Assembly: GCA_018241025.1 (NCBI GenBank)
Contig: JAFEEQ010000026.1
Span: 62,001 to 126,000 of the forward strand
Length of the DNA stretch: 64,000 bases
Reading direction: 5' to 3'
From: Pseudomonadota bacterium
Lineage (GTDB): Bacteria; Pseudomonadota; Alphaproteobacteria; Micropepsales; Micropepsaceae
Position 1 is the first letter of the stretch, and every line of letters starts with the position of its first letter. Shown here piece after piece: positions 23,554 through 31,536 of this stretch. The notes below the pieces were generated by a model. It did not search any database and was not told the origin of the DNA. It saw nothing but the letters and a program-made list of their open reading frames with translations. The translations under genes were made by a program, and so were the position numbers.

Positions 23554-24775
23554 GTTCTCGCCTCACTGCCGGCGACCGGACATGTTCCGGCCGGATACCG
23601 ATCCCGAGCAAACGCGCCGGCCATTGCCGGATCCAGTCCCAGCGGTTGACCAGCTCCAGCAGCAGTGGCGCCTTGGGCGTCGTCTTGTTGCGCATGGTCG
23701 GGGCCAGGATGTTGTCCTGCACGAAGACCTGCACGCGTTGCACGATGTGCGCCGGGAAGGCGCGCCGCCGCTGCACGCGGCGCAGGCGGCGGAGCGAGGG
23801 CGCCTTCTTCGCCAGCACCGGGCTCAGGATATTCGCCGTGGCGACCGCATCCTGGATCGCGAGATTGATGCCGACACCGCCGACCGGCGACATCGCATGC
23901 GCCGCATCGCCGATGCACAGAAGGCCACGCCGCGCCCAGGATTGCAGCCGGTCGATGGCGACGGTGAGCAGCTTCACGTCGTCGAAGCTCTTGATCGCCT
24001 CGGCGCGGTCGCGGGCAAAGCCGGCCGCCGTCCGGAGCCGTGCCTGAAAGCCGCTGAGACCCTGCGCCTTGATCTCGGCGAAGCCGCCCTTGGGGATCAC
24101 CATGGCGCACTGCCAATAGCTGCCGCGATAGAGCATCACGAACAGGCTGCCGGCGACGAAGCGGAAGACGGGATGCTGCGGATCGTCCGGCTCGACCGGC
24201 AGGCGCAGCCACAGCACGTCGAACGGTGCGCCCAGCTCCCTCACTTTCAGGCGGGCTTTTGCGCGCACCGTCGAATGGCGTCCGTCGGCGCCGATCACGA
24301 GACGGGCGAGAAGATCGCCGGTGCCGTCCGGCGTCTTCACGCGCACGCCGGCGATGCGGCCGCGGCGGCTGAGCAGCTCGGTGACCTGCGCATCCATGGC
24401 GATGTGGAAGGTCGGAAATTTGCGCGCCTCCTCGCAGAGGAAATCGAGGAAGTCCCATTGCGGCATCAGCGCGATGAAATCGGCCGGCGGCGGCAGGCGG
24501 GCGAAATCGGCGACCTTGTAGGCGTCCTTGCCGAATTCGGCGACCAGTTCGGTGACCTTCTGATGCGGCCGCTTCAGGAAGGCTTCGAGCAGGCCGAGCT
24601 CGTCGAGGATGCGCAGCGTCGAGGGATGCACCGTGTCGCCGCGAAAATCGCGCAGGAAATCGCCATGCTTCTCCAGCACCCAGACATCGATGCCCGCGCG
24701 CGCCAGCAGGTAGCCGCACATCATGCCCGCCGGTCCGCCGCCGGCGATGACGCAATGGGTGTTGAGATCGCTCAC
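23525..24775 (-). CDS. FAD-dependent aromatic-hydroxylase-type monooxygenase
   Basis: 416 aa. N-terminal GxGxxG (AGGGPAGMMCGYLLARAG, about 10-27), the DG motif (VIGADGRHS, about 165) and the GD motif (LLCIGDAAHAMSPVGGVGINLAI, about 285) define the PHBH/UbiH group. These enzymes hydroxylate aromatic rings using NAD(P)H and O2. No pathway partner is nearby, so the substrate is open. It is convergent with the GNAT gene. Confidence 0.88.
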   Translation of the reverse strand: MSDLNTHCVIAGGGPAGMMCGYLLARAGIDVWVLEKHGDFLRDFRGDTVHPSTLRILDELGLLEAFLKRPHQKVTELVAEFGKDAYKVADFARLPPPADFIALMPQWDFLDFLCEEARKFPTFHIAMDAQVTELLSRRGRIAGVRVKTPDGTGDLLARLVIGADGRHSTVRAKARLKVRELGAPFDVLWLRLPVEPDDPQHPVFRFVAGSLFVMLYRGSYWQCAMVIPKGGFAEIKAQGLSGFQARLRTAAGFARDRAEAIKSFDDVKLLTVAIDRLQSWARRGLLCIGDAAHAMSPVGGVGINLAIQDAVATANILSPVLAKKAPSLRRLRRVQRRRAFPAHIVQRVQVFVQDNILAPTMRNKTTPKAPLLLELVNRWDWIRQWPARLLGIGIRPEHVRSPAVRREPRPGDSAPT

Positions 24776-24870
24776 GCGCGCGACGCTAAGCTGCCAGCGT
24801 TATAGGCTCAATGGCCAATCCCGATGCGGCGCGATAGGATTTGGCGGAACCAATTTCCGGAAGCCGTTTC

Positions 24871-25623
24871 ATGCGTCCCAACCGTCTGCGCGAAGCCTGG
24901 GCCAAGGGCCGTGCCGTCACAAATTGCTGGGTGACGCTGCCCGGCTCGCTCGCAACCGAGATCCTTGCGCATCAGGGCTGGGACAGCCTGACCATCGACA
25001 TGCAGCACGGCCAGGCCGACTACGCCGCGATGTGCGCGATGCTGACCGCGATCTCGACCACGGACACCGTGCCGCTGGTGCGCATCCCGTCCTACGATTT
25101 CGGCGACATCAATCGCGTGCTCGATGCCGGTGCTTATGGCGTCATCTGTCCCAATGTCGATACGCGTGAGGAAGCCGAGCGCTTCGTCTCGGCCTGCCGC
25201 TATGCGCCGCAAGGCACGCGCAGCGTCGGGCCCAAACGCGCCGTGCTCTATGGCGGCGCGGACTATCTTTCGAAAGCGAACGAGACGCTGCTCACCATCG
25301 CGCAGATCGAATCGGCGACGGCGCTCGCCAATGTCGAGGCCATCGCGCATGTGCCGGGGCTGGACGTGCTCTTCATCGGCCCGACCGATCTCGGGCTGTC
25401 GCTCGGCCGCGCGGCCAAGGCCGACCAGACCGATCCGGTCGTGGTCGAGGCGATCGACCGCATTCTCGCCGTTACCAAGGCGGCCGGGCGGCGCGCCGCG
25501 ATCTACTGCAAATCGGTCGAGTATTCGAAGGCGATGATCGAGAAGGGCTTCGATTTCGTCGTGGTGATATCGGACGAGGCGCTGCTCTCCGCCGGCGCAT
25601 CGGTCGCGGCGCAGTTCGGTTAG
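24871..25623 (+). CDS. HpcH/HpaI-family class II aldolase / citrate lyase-like
   Basis: 250 aa. The active-site motifs of HpaI (2,4-dihydroxyhept-2-enedioate aldolase) and 2-keto-3-deoxy-sugar aldolases are visible: DMQHGQADY, PLVRIPS, GAYGVICPNVDT and IGPTDLGLSLG. They cleave 2-oxo-4-hydroxy acids to pyruvate and an aldehyde with a divalent metal. ATG 24871 has GGAAG eight bases upstream; an upstream TTG at 24841 is less likely. It stands alone. Confidence 0.88.
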   Translation: MRPNRLREAWAKGRAVTNCWVTLPGSLATEILAHQGWDSLTIDMQHGQADYAAMCAMLTAISTTDTVPLVRIPSYDFGDINRVLDAGAYGVICPNVDTREEAERFVSACRYAPQGTRSVGPKRAVLYGGADYLSKANETLLTIAQIESATALANVEAIAHVPGLDVLFIGPTDLGLSLGRAAKADQTDPVVVEAIDRILAVTKAAGRRAAIYCKSVEYSKAMIEKGFDFVVVISDEALLSAGASVAAQFG

Positions 25624-25654
25624 CGTCCGGACTCAATTGGAAACAGCACACGAA

Positions 25655-25757
25655 TTGTCATGGCCCGCCGGAGAGCGGGCCATCCAAACGGTGCGCCAAA
25701 GCTTTAGACGACAGAGGCTGTGTCGCATGGATGGCGCGCCTTCGCGGGCCATGACAA
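25655..25757. repeat. 103-bp inverted-repeat element
   Basis: Outer arms TTGTCATGGCCCGC (25655-25668) and its exact complement (25744-25757). Inner arms at 25675-25686 and 25728-25739 match with one mismatch. The whole can fold into one long cruciform. It is non-coding and sits between two convergent genes, like a paired REP or MITE-type unit. Confidence 0.65.
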
Positions 25758-25792
25758 ACTTTGGATTGTTTCAAGACAATTTCATACGAGCG

Positions 25793-26656
25793 TCAGATCT
25801 GCTCGACCGTGTAGCCCGCCTTGCGCAGTAGGGCCGGCACGCCACGCTCGGTGACGAGATGCCCGGCACCGACCGTGACGAGAAACGTGCCGCTCTCGTG
25901 ATCGAGCACGTCTTCGAGTTCTTTCGCCCAAACGGCATTGCGGTCATCGAGCAGCGCTTTGCGCAGTTCGGGATGATCGCCGAGATCCTTCAGGAGCAGG
26001 CGGGCGAGGGCGGGCTGGTCGGCGCGGAGCCAGGCCGAAACCATCGGCTTCAGATCGACGTCGTTCCGGCGGAATTCCTTGAGGAAGATCTCGAAGGATT
26101 CCAGTTCGATCTTCGGATCGTCCGGCGCGAGAAGCGCGATCTGGGTCTCGATCGATTCGAGATAACGGATCGGCTTGCCGCGGTCGCGCGCCGTGGCTTG
26201 CACGACGTTGTCGACGCCGGAGTTCGGCAGGTTTCCGCTCTTCGCCAGTTTCGCGCCGAGCATGAAGAGCGAGACGAGCCAGGGCCGGTCGCCGTCCAGC
26301 GGCTCTTCGTTCAATCCGAGCATCGCGAAATCGGCATCGAGATTCTTCTGTGCCTTGGGCGAGAGCATCGCGCGCAGCGATTGCCCGGCCGGCAGGAGCC
26401 GCTTGTTCGCGATCGCCTTGGCAACCGCCGCGGCATCGGTCTCGGTTTCGAAGAAGTAGGTTCCGGCTGCTTCGATCGCGCCATTGATCCGCGAGTCGCG
26501 CCATTTCACATCGGGCGAAAGAATGTGGACCGAGCCGAGCAGGTAGATCGTGCAGTGCTTGCCGGTCACGCGCCAGAGCGCCGGATGGCCTTCCTCCACC
26601 GGCGCGGCCGCGGTGAGGAAGAGCAGCGCCAGCAGTGCGGTGGCAAGGCGCGTCAT
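25793..26656 (-). CDS. TraB/GumN family exported protein
   Basis: 287 aa with a signal peptide (first 18 residues, LLALLFLTAAAP). The TraB/GumN fold is marked by WRVTGKHCTIYLLGSVHIL near the start, the conserved Glu-containing ETETD, and the closing VTVGAGHLVTERGVPALL with His. Relatives are proposed metalloproteases or haem-binding-like proteins, and function is unproven. It is divergent from the structured small transcription unit at 26795-26981. Confidence 0.88.
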   Translation of the reverse strand: MTRLATALLALLFLTAAAPVEEGHPALWRVTGKHCTIYLLGSVHILSPDVKWRDSRINGAIEAAGTYFFETETDAAAVAKAIANKRLLPAGQSLRAMLSPKAQKNLDADFAMLGLNEEPLDGDRPWLVSLFMLGAKLAKSGNLPNSGVDNVVQATARDRGKPIRYLESIETQIALLAPDDPKIELESFEIFLKEFRRNDVDLKPMVSAWLRADQPALARLLLKDLGDHPELRKALLDDRNAVWAKELEDVLDHESGTFLVTVGAGHLVTERGVPALLRKAGYTVEQI

Positions 26657-26759
26657 GGGGAGGTTCCTTCGATCGAGGTCAGCATCGCCCGGATCGCGGC
26701 CCTGCTCAATCCTCCCGGCGCGCGGGCAATTTTCTCCATGGCTGTTGCGCGATCGCCTC

Positions 26760-26788
26760 TTATCAATCCGCGCGAACGCCGCTATATC
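26760..26788 (+). promoter_or_regulatory. Candidate housekeeping promoter of the small structured unit
   Basis: TTATCA (26760-26765), 17 bases, TATATC (26783-26788). Transcription would begin near 26795, just before the anti-SD-complementary leader. Confidence 0.4.
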
Positions 26789-26803
26789 TCTTCATGCAAC
26801 TAC

Positions 26804-26821
26804 TTAGAAAGGAGGTGATCC
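26804..26821 (+). promoter_or_regulatory. Extended ribosome binding site complementary to the 16S rRNA 3' end
   Basis: TTAGAAAGGAGGTGATCC (26804-26821) is the complement of the typical bacterial 16S 3' end, GGATCACCTCCTTTCTAA. That is about 18 consecutive pairs, where ordinary ribosome sites give 4 to 7. It directly precedes a GTG start at 26823. Confidence 0.8.
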
Positions 26822-26822
26822 A

Positions 26823-26900
26823 GTGTCTCATTGTCATTACCTGCGGACGTCGGAAGCCGCGACCTGGATCCTCGCCTCTGGTGAGGTCCGCGCCGCTTAA
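26823..26900 (+). CDS. 25-aa leader-type small ORF with extreme Shine-Dalgarno sequence
   Basis: GTG start, 25 codons, TAA stop; the product begins MSHCHYLRTSEAATW and ends GEVRAA. It has one Trp and two His codons. I recognise no characterised family. The coding RNA contains a hairpin (CCTCGCC / GGTGAGG) and continues into a GTCCG...CGGAC pairing and then a terminator, so the whole unit is about 190 bases. It may be a small protein, a ribosome-binding regulatory RNA, or both. No downstream gene lies before the terminator. Confidence 0.55.
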   Translation: MSHCHYLRTSEAATWILASGEVRAA

Positions 26901-26941
26901 GCGACGCGCTTGCGGCCGACACGGACCGCAGTAAGACAATG

Positions 26942-26981
26942 GAAGGGCCGTCCGGTTCGCCGGGCGGCCCTTCTTTGTTTT
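26942..26981 (+). terminator. Strong intrinsic terminator of the small unit
   Basis: A 14-bp stem (26942-26955 with 26960-26973, one G-U pair), TTCG tetraloop and TTTGTTTT tail. It separates the small ORF from the peptidase gene downstream. Confidence 0.92.
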
Positions 26982-27094
26982 CGAAAGCGATATCCCGCAC
27001 ACAACGATTTCTCACGCGCATCACAGTGGCGTGAATTCATCCGTATGCCCCGCAGGCTGTGTTAGGACTGGCGCCCATAAAAGGGGAACGCCGC

Positions 27095-29134
27095 ATGTCC
27101 ATTCGCCGCATTCTGCTCGCGCTGCCGCTCGTCTGCGCCGCAGCCTTCGCCGCCGTGCCGGAGCATGGCGTCCAGCTCTCGAACATGGATGCGGCGGTGC
27201 GTCCCGGGGACGACTTCAACCGCTATGCCAATGGCGGCTGGATGAAGACGGCTGTGATCCCGGACGACCAGGCATCGTGGGGCTCCTTCGCGACGCTGCG
27301 CGACACGGCGGCGAAACGCACGGCCGATTTGATCCAGGACCTTGCGAAGACGCCGGCGGCGCCGGGCTCGAACGAACAGAAGATCGGCGACTACTTCGCC
27401 GCCTATATGGATTCGGCCGCGATCGAGGCGAAGGGTCTTGCGCCGCTCCGGCCGGGTCTCGACGCCATCGCGGCGATCGGCACGCCGGGCCAGCTTGCAA
27501 GATTTCTCGGCGCGAGTTTGCGCGCCGATGTCGATCCTCTGAACAACACCAACTTCTATACCGAGAATGTCCTCGGCCTCTGGGTCGGCCCCGGCTTCGA
27601 CGATCCGGACCACTACGACGCCTACCTGCTGCAGGGCGGCCTCGGATTGCCCGACCGATCCTACTATCTCGGCGGCAACGACAAGGTGGTGGCGATCCTC
27701 GCCGCCTATCGTGCGCATATCGTCAAGGTGCTGACGCTTGCGGGTATCGCCGATGCAGAGGCGAAGGCCGACAGCATCGTCGCGCTCGAAACCCGCCTCG
27801 CACAGGCGCAGGGCAATCGTGCCGACAACGAGGATGTGCTGAAGGCCAACAATCGCTGGCAGCGCGGCGATTTCGCGAAGAAGGCGCCGGGTCTCGACTG
27901 GGATGCGTTCTTCGAAGGCGCCGGCCTGTCGAACCAGGCGGCGTTCACCGTGTGGCAGCCTTCGGCGCTGCCGGGTCTGGCCGCGGTCGCGCATGACGTG
28001 CCGCTCGCGGTGTGGAAGGACTATCTCACCTTCCATCTGATCAATTTCTATTCCGAGGTCCTGCCCAAAGCCTATGCCGACGAGAGTTTCGATTTCTACG
28101 GCCGCGTGCTGTTCGGCACGCCGGAGCAGCAGCCGCGCTGGAAGCGCTCGGTGAATGCGACGAACGATGCGTTGGGCTGGGCCGTCGGCAAGCTTTATGT
28201 CGCGCGCTATTTCCCGCCGGCCTATCGCCAGCGCGCGCTCGCGATGGTCGCCGACATTCGTGCCGCCTTCGCGCGCCGCATCGATGCGCTCGACTGGATG
28301 AGTCCGCAGACGAAAGCGAAGGCGAAGGCCAAGCTCGCGACGCTCTATGTCGGCGTCGGCTATCCCGACCGCTGGATCGATTACGGCAAGCTCGAAGTCC
28401 GGCGCGGCGATGCCTTCGGCAATCTCCAGCGCGCTGAGCGTTTCGAATACGCCCGCAACCTCGCCTTGCTCGGCACCGCGGTCGACCGCAGCACCTGGTG
28501 CATGACGCCGCAGACGGTGAACGCGGTGAACCTGCCGCTGCAGAACGCGCTCAACTTCCCGGCCGCGATCCTCGATCCGCCGTTCTTCGACGGCAAGGCC
28601 GATCCGGCGTTCAACTATGGCGCGATGGGCTCGATCATCGGTCACGAGATCAGCCACAGCTTCGACGACCAGGGCGCGCAGTTCGACGAGACGGGCCGCC
28701 TCTACGATTGGTGGACGCCGGCCGACCTCGCCCACTTCCGTGATTCCGCGCATCGCCTGGCGGAGCAGTATTCCGGCTACAGCCCGTTCCCCGGCGTGCA
28801 CGTCAACGGCCAGCTGACGCTCAGTGAGAACATCGCCGACGTCGCCGGATTGTCCGCGGCCTATGACGGCTGGCGCGCCTCGCTGCACGGCAAGCCCGCG
28901 CCGGTGATCGGCGGCCTGACCGGTGCGCAGCGCTTCTTCCTCGCCTACGCCCAGACGCGCCAGCAGGTGACGCGCGAAGCGGCGCTGCGCCAGCAAATCG
29001 TCACCGACGGCCACGCCCCGGCAATGTACCGCGCCCAGGCGGTGCGTAACATCGATGCCTGGTACGACGCGTTCAAGATCACGCCGGACGAGACGCTCTA
29101 TCTCGCGCCCGCGGCGCGCGTCCGGGTCTGGTAG
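27095..29134 (+). CDS. M13 family metallopeptidase (neprilysin/PepO-like), first copy
   Basis: 679 aa, full family length. A signal peptide covers the first about 20 residues. Peptidase_M13_N begins at MDAAVRPGDDFNRYANGGW. The zinc site is HEISH (517-521) with Glu578 in ENIAD, and the C-terminal substrate-binding Arg/Trp region ends in VRVW. An exported oligopeptidase of the periplasm is expected. AAGGGGAA precedes ATG 27095. A second homologue lies 2.4 kb downstream. The 3' end abuts the ArsR gene. Confidence 0.93.
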   Translation: MSIRRILLALPLVCAAAFAAVPEHGVQLSNMDAAVRPGDDFNRYANGGWMKTAVIPDDQASWGSFATLRDTAAKRTADLIQDLAKTPAAPGSNEQKIGDYFAAYMDSAAIEAKGLAPLRPGLDAIAAIGTPGQLARFLGASLRADVDPLNNTNFYTENVLGLWVGPGFDDPDHYDAYLLQGGLGLPDRSYYLGGNDKVVAILAAYRAHIVKVLTLAGIADAEAKADSIVALETRLAQAQGNRADNEDVLKANNRWQRGDFAKKAPGLDWDAFFEGAGLSNQAAFTVWQPSALPGLAAVAHDVPLAVWKDYLTFHLINFYSEVLPKAYADESFDFYGRVLFGTPEQQPRWKRSVNATNDALGWAVGKLYVARYFPPAYRQRALAMVADIRAAFARRIDALDWMSPQTKAKAKAKLATLYVGVGYPDRWIDYGKLEVRRGDAFGNLQRAERFEYARNLALLGTAVDRSTWCMTPQTVNAVNLPLQNALNFPAAILDPPFFDGKADPAFNYGAMGSIIGHEISHSFDDQGAQFDETGRLYDWWTPADLAHFRDSAHRLAEQYSGYSPFPGVHVNGQLTLSENIADVAGLSAAYDGWRASLHGKPAPVIGGLTGAQRFFLAYAQTRQQVTREAALRQQIVTDGHAPAMYRAQAVRNIDAWYDAFKITPDETLYLAPAARVRVW

Positions 29135-29437
29135 CTAATCGTCCTCGCCGACATGGGCGACCATGTCGGTGATGACGGTGCGGACATGTTGGTCGGCGGC
29201 GGCATAGAAGACCTGCCGGCCCTGGCGCTCGGCGCGCAGCACCCGCGCGCCGCGCAGCAGCCTCAGATGATGGCTCACCAGCGACGGCGACAGCCGCGTC
29301 GCGCTTGCGATGTCCGAGACGCAGATCGGCTCGTCGAGACAGGCGAGGATGATGCGCAGCCGGCTGGCATCGCCCATCAGCCGGAAAATCTCCGCCAGCT
29401 GGATCGCGTGGTCATCCTTGATTGACAGCTTCGGCAT
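29135..29437 (-). CDS. ArsR/SmtB family metal-responsive repressor
   Basis: 100 aa winged helix (LAEIFRLMGDASRLRIILAC, SDIASATRLSPSLVSHHLRLL as recognition helix, then the GRQVFYAA wing). It is divergent from a CDF cation exporter, the classic arrangement for zinc/cobalt/cadmium control. C-terminal His and Asp (DQHVRTVITDMVAHVGED) could form the alpha-5 metal site of CzrA-like sensors. A perfect palindrome lies upstream. Confidence 0.9.
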   Translation of the reverse strand: MPKLSIKDDHAIQLAEIFRLMGDASRLRIILACLDEPICVSDIASATRLSPSLVSHHLRLLRGARVLRAERQGRQVFYAAADQHVRTVITDMVAHVGEDD

Positions 29438-29458
29438 GATTGTCCAAAATAAATGAAC

Positions 29459-29478
29459 ATATGAACACTCATTCATAT
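29459..29478. promoter_or_regulatory. Candidate ArsR operator
   Basis: ATATGAA-CACTCA-TTCATAT, perfect 7-bp arms with 6-base spacer. It lies 22 bases upstream of the repressor start and 42 bases before the exporter start, and resembles the TGAACA-type half-sites of SmtB/CzrA operators. Confidence 0.7.
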
Positions 29479-29519
29479 ATAGCGGTGCGAGAGCCCGGTC
29501 AACGCCGGAGGGCTCTGGC

Positions 29520-30422
29520 TTGAGTCACGACCATCATCACCACACCGACGATGCCGGCCGGATCGGCTGGGCGTTCGTGATCCTGCTCGTCTTCCTGTTC
29601 GTGGAGCTTTTGGGCGGCCTGATCTCCGGTTCGCTGGCACTGATCGCCGATGCCGGCCACATGGCGTCCGACACGGCAGCCCTCGGCATCAGCTGGCTCG
29701 CGATCCATATCGGCCGGCGGCCGGCCGATGCGGCCCGGTCCTTCGGCTACCGCCGGCTCGAAGTCCTCGCCGCTTTCGTCAATGGCTGCATGTTGTTCGC
29801 GCTGACCGGCTGGATCCTGTTCGAAGCGGCGATGCGGCTCATGGCGCCTGCGCCGGTGCTCGGTCCGATGATGCTGGGCGTCGCGGTTCTCGGCCTGATC
29901 GCGAATTTCGCGGCGTTCCTCGTGCTCAACGGTGCGTCGAAGGAGAACCTCAATACCCGGAGCGCCTGGCTCCACGTCCTCGGCGACACGCTCGGCTTCG
30001 CGGTTGCGATCGTCGCCGCGCTCATCATCGTCCTCACCGGCTGGATGCCGATCGATCCCCTTCTGTCGGTCGTCGTCGCGCTCCTCATCCTGAAGAGCGC
30101 CTGGGACATCGTGCGGGCGTCATCGCATATCCTGCTGCAGGGCACGCCCTCCGGCCTCGATGCGGAGGGGATCACGCGCGACCTCGTCGCCAGCGTGCCC
30201 GGCGTGTCCGACGTCCATCATGTCCATATCTGGTCGCTGACCGCGGAGCAGCCGCATGTCACGCTGCATGCCCGCGCCTGCGACGACGCGAACGGCGTCG
30301 TTGCGCGGATCAGCGCAAGGCTGCATGAAAAATTCGGCGTCGCCCATGCGACGATCCAGATCGACGACAGCGATTGCCCCGACGAGGACTGCGCCCGCCG
30401 CGCCGCGCCGCATCGCCACTGA
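29520..30422 (+). CDS. Cation diffusion facilitator (ZitB/CzcD-like) metal exporter
   Basis: 300 aa, six membrane helices. A His-rich N-terminus (HDHHHHTDD) and the HxxxD metal sites in helices 2 and 5 are present (IADAGHMASDTAALG; HVLGDTLGFAVA), with a C-terminal cytoplasmic domain rich in His. It pumps Zn(II), Cd(II) or Co(II) out in exchange for protons. TTG 29520 has GGAGGG eight bases upstream. Regulated, by inference, by the divergent ArsR protein. Confidence 0.92.
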   Translation: MSHDHHHHTDDAGRIGWAFVILLVFLFVELLGGLISGSLALIADAGHMASDTAALGISWLAIHIGRRPADAARSFGYRRLEVLAAFVNGCMLFALTGWILFEAAMRLMAPAPVLGPMMLGVAVLGLIANFAAFLVLNGASKENLNTRSAWLHVLGDTLGFAVAIVAALIIVLTGWMPIDPLLSVVVALLILKSAWDIVRASSHILLQGTPSGLDAEGITRDLVASVPGVSDVHHVHIWSLTAEQPHVTLHARACDDANGVVARISARLHEKFGVAHATIQIDDSDCPDEDCARRAAPHRH

Positions 30423-30433
30423 GCGCAAAGAAA

Positions 30434-30694
30434 ATGAAAGTTACGCGCCGACTCTGGGATTGGATGGGGACAATTGAGGCGCCTATTGGAAAGCCCTGGT
30501 TCACCACCACTGACGGGGGCAGTCCAATTCCCAACACTTGGCAAGGCTGGTCGCTTCTTGTGGTGTTCGCCTTGTGGACATTCTTCACGGTTCCGCTCGT
30601 TCCACCATCGAGCGCGCTGATAGCTGCTTATTTCCTTCTGACATTTCTGGCGCTGGTCATTGGTGTCTGGATCAAAACAAAAGCCCGTAGTTAG
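30434..30694 (+). CDS. Hypothetical small membrane protein, 86 aa
   Basis: Two hydrophobic helices near the C-terminus (LLVVFALWTFFTVPLV; ALIAAYFLLTFLALVIGVW) preceded by a Trp-rich soluble stretch. Base composition is lower in GC than the neighbours. ATG 30434 is the natural start but has only a weak ribosome site. No family recognised. Confidence 0.5.
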   Translation: MKVTRRLWDWMGTIEAPIGKPWFTTTDGGSPIPNTWQGWSLLVVFALWTFFTVPLVPPSSALIAAYFLLTFLALVIGVWIKTKARS

Positions 30695-30723
30695 TACGGG
30701 CTCGTTCAAAGGTGATATCGCCA

Positions 30724-30753
30724 AAGAAAAAGGGCCGCGTGCGCGCGCGGCCC
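30724..30753 (-). terminator. Intrinsic terminator of the exported protein gene (minus strand)
   Basis: GGGCCGCG / CGCGGCCC stem with TGCGCG loop; read on the minus strand it is followed by TTTTTCTTTGG. It lies 26 bases after the stop at 30779. Confidence 0.85.
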
Positions 30754-30778
30754 TCTTCCCAACAGGAGTTACTCGGAC

Positions 30779-31111
30779 TTAGTGGCTGATGACCAGCTTG
30801 CGCTGATCGGCGGCCGTGGTGCCCACCAGCGTGTCGCCCTTGGCCTTCAGAACGCCATAGAGCTCGCCCGAAGCGGACATGAGCTGGTAGCTCGACCCGA
30901 AGGTCGACAGCTTGGTGAGGTTGGTGCCGGTGGCGCAATCGGCGCCCTGGGTGACGCCGCCATCGGCGGTGACGGTCAGATCGCACGGGGCCTTCGAGCC
31001 GATCTCCAGCTTGTAGGTGCCGGCGGCGAGCGCGGGCGCCTGCGCATAGGCAGAGCCGTAACCGAGGAGGGCGAGGGCGAAAGTGAGCGTCAGGAAGCGC
31101 GACTTGTTCAT
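30779..31111 (-). CDS. Exported 110-aa protein, possible AprI/Inh-like fold
   Basis: A signal peptide (first 24 residues, ending AYAQA) is followed by a compact beta-rich domain with two Cys (APCDLTV, GADCATG) and a pattern (AGTYKLEI ... ELYGVLKAKGDTLVG) that resembles bacterial metalloprotease inhibitors of the AprI/Inh type. The match is from pattern memory only. AAGGAA precedes ATG. It lies between two M13 metallopeptidase genes, which makes an inhibitor role attractive but unproven. Confidence 0.65.
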   Translation of the reverse strand: MNKSRFLTLTFALALLGYGSAYAQAPALAAGTYKLEIGSKAPCDLTVTADGGVTQGADCATGTNLTKLSTFGSSYQLMSASGELYGVLKAKGDTLVGTTAADQRKLVISH

Positions 31112-31536
31112 GTGAATAATTCCTTCAGGGTTCAACGTTCAGAACGTAGTGTTCGTGAACTGGATTTCAAGTCCGAATTGTTAGCACTCGCAGCAATTCG
31201 CACAAGAGAAATTGCGGTCTCTAATTTTATCAAATTGTTTCAGTTGCTTATGACGGAGAAAAAATCTGCTCCGCGGTCTTGATTCGACCCGAATGCGGGT
31301 CCGCGCGCCGCACTGCACCATCCGGCTTTTCGAATTCCGACAATTTGTCAGACAAATGAAGCGCTTATGGGCATGCCCGCTTTTGATCGGGGCTGGCGAG
31401 ATTCGGCCGTCCCGGGAGCGCATGGCCGCCGGCGCTTCCGCAGGAGGCGCGCGCCGGGCCATCACATCATTGCCAACAGCGTTGAAGCACCCGGTGGGGC
31501 AGGCGACACTGCCCCCGACATCATGCGGGGCTCATC
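31112..31536. other. 425-bp intergenic region
   Basis: No gene is seen. The stretch 31160-31280 is clearly AT-richer than the rest of the window and is the likely promoter area for the minus-strand exported protein and for the second M13 peptidase. I could not pick confident -35/-10 pairs. Confidence 0.5.

Noticed and set aside
26657..26822. Riboswitch upstream of the small ORF
   Set aside because: No conserved aptamer core (cobalamin, TPP, SAM, glycine) could be recognised.
26804..26826. Possible truncated 16S rRNA gene end on the minus strand
   Set aside because: Only about 20 bases match; the neighbouring 16S sequence is missing, while a start codon and ORF are correctly placed on the plus strand.
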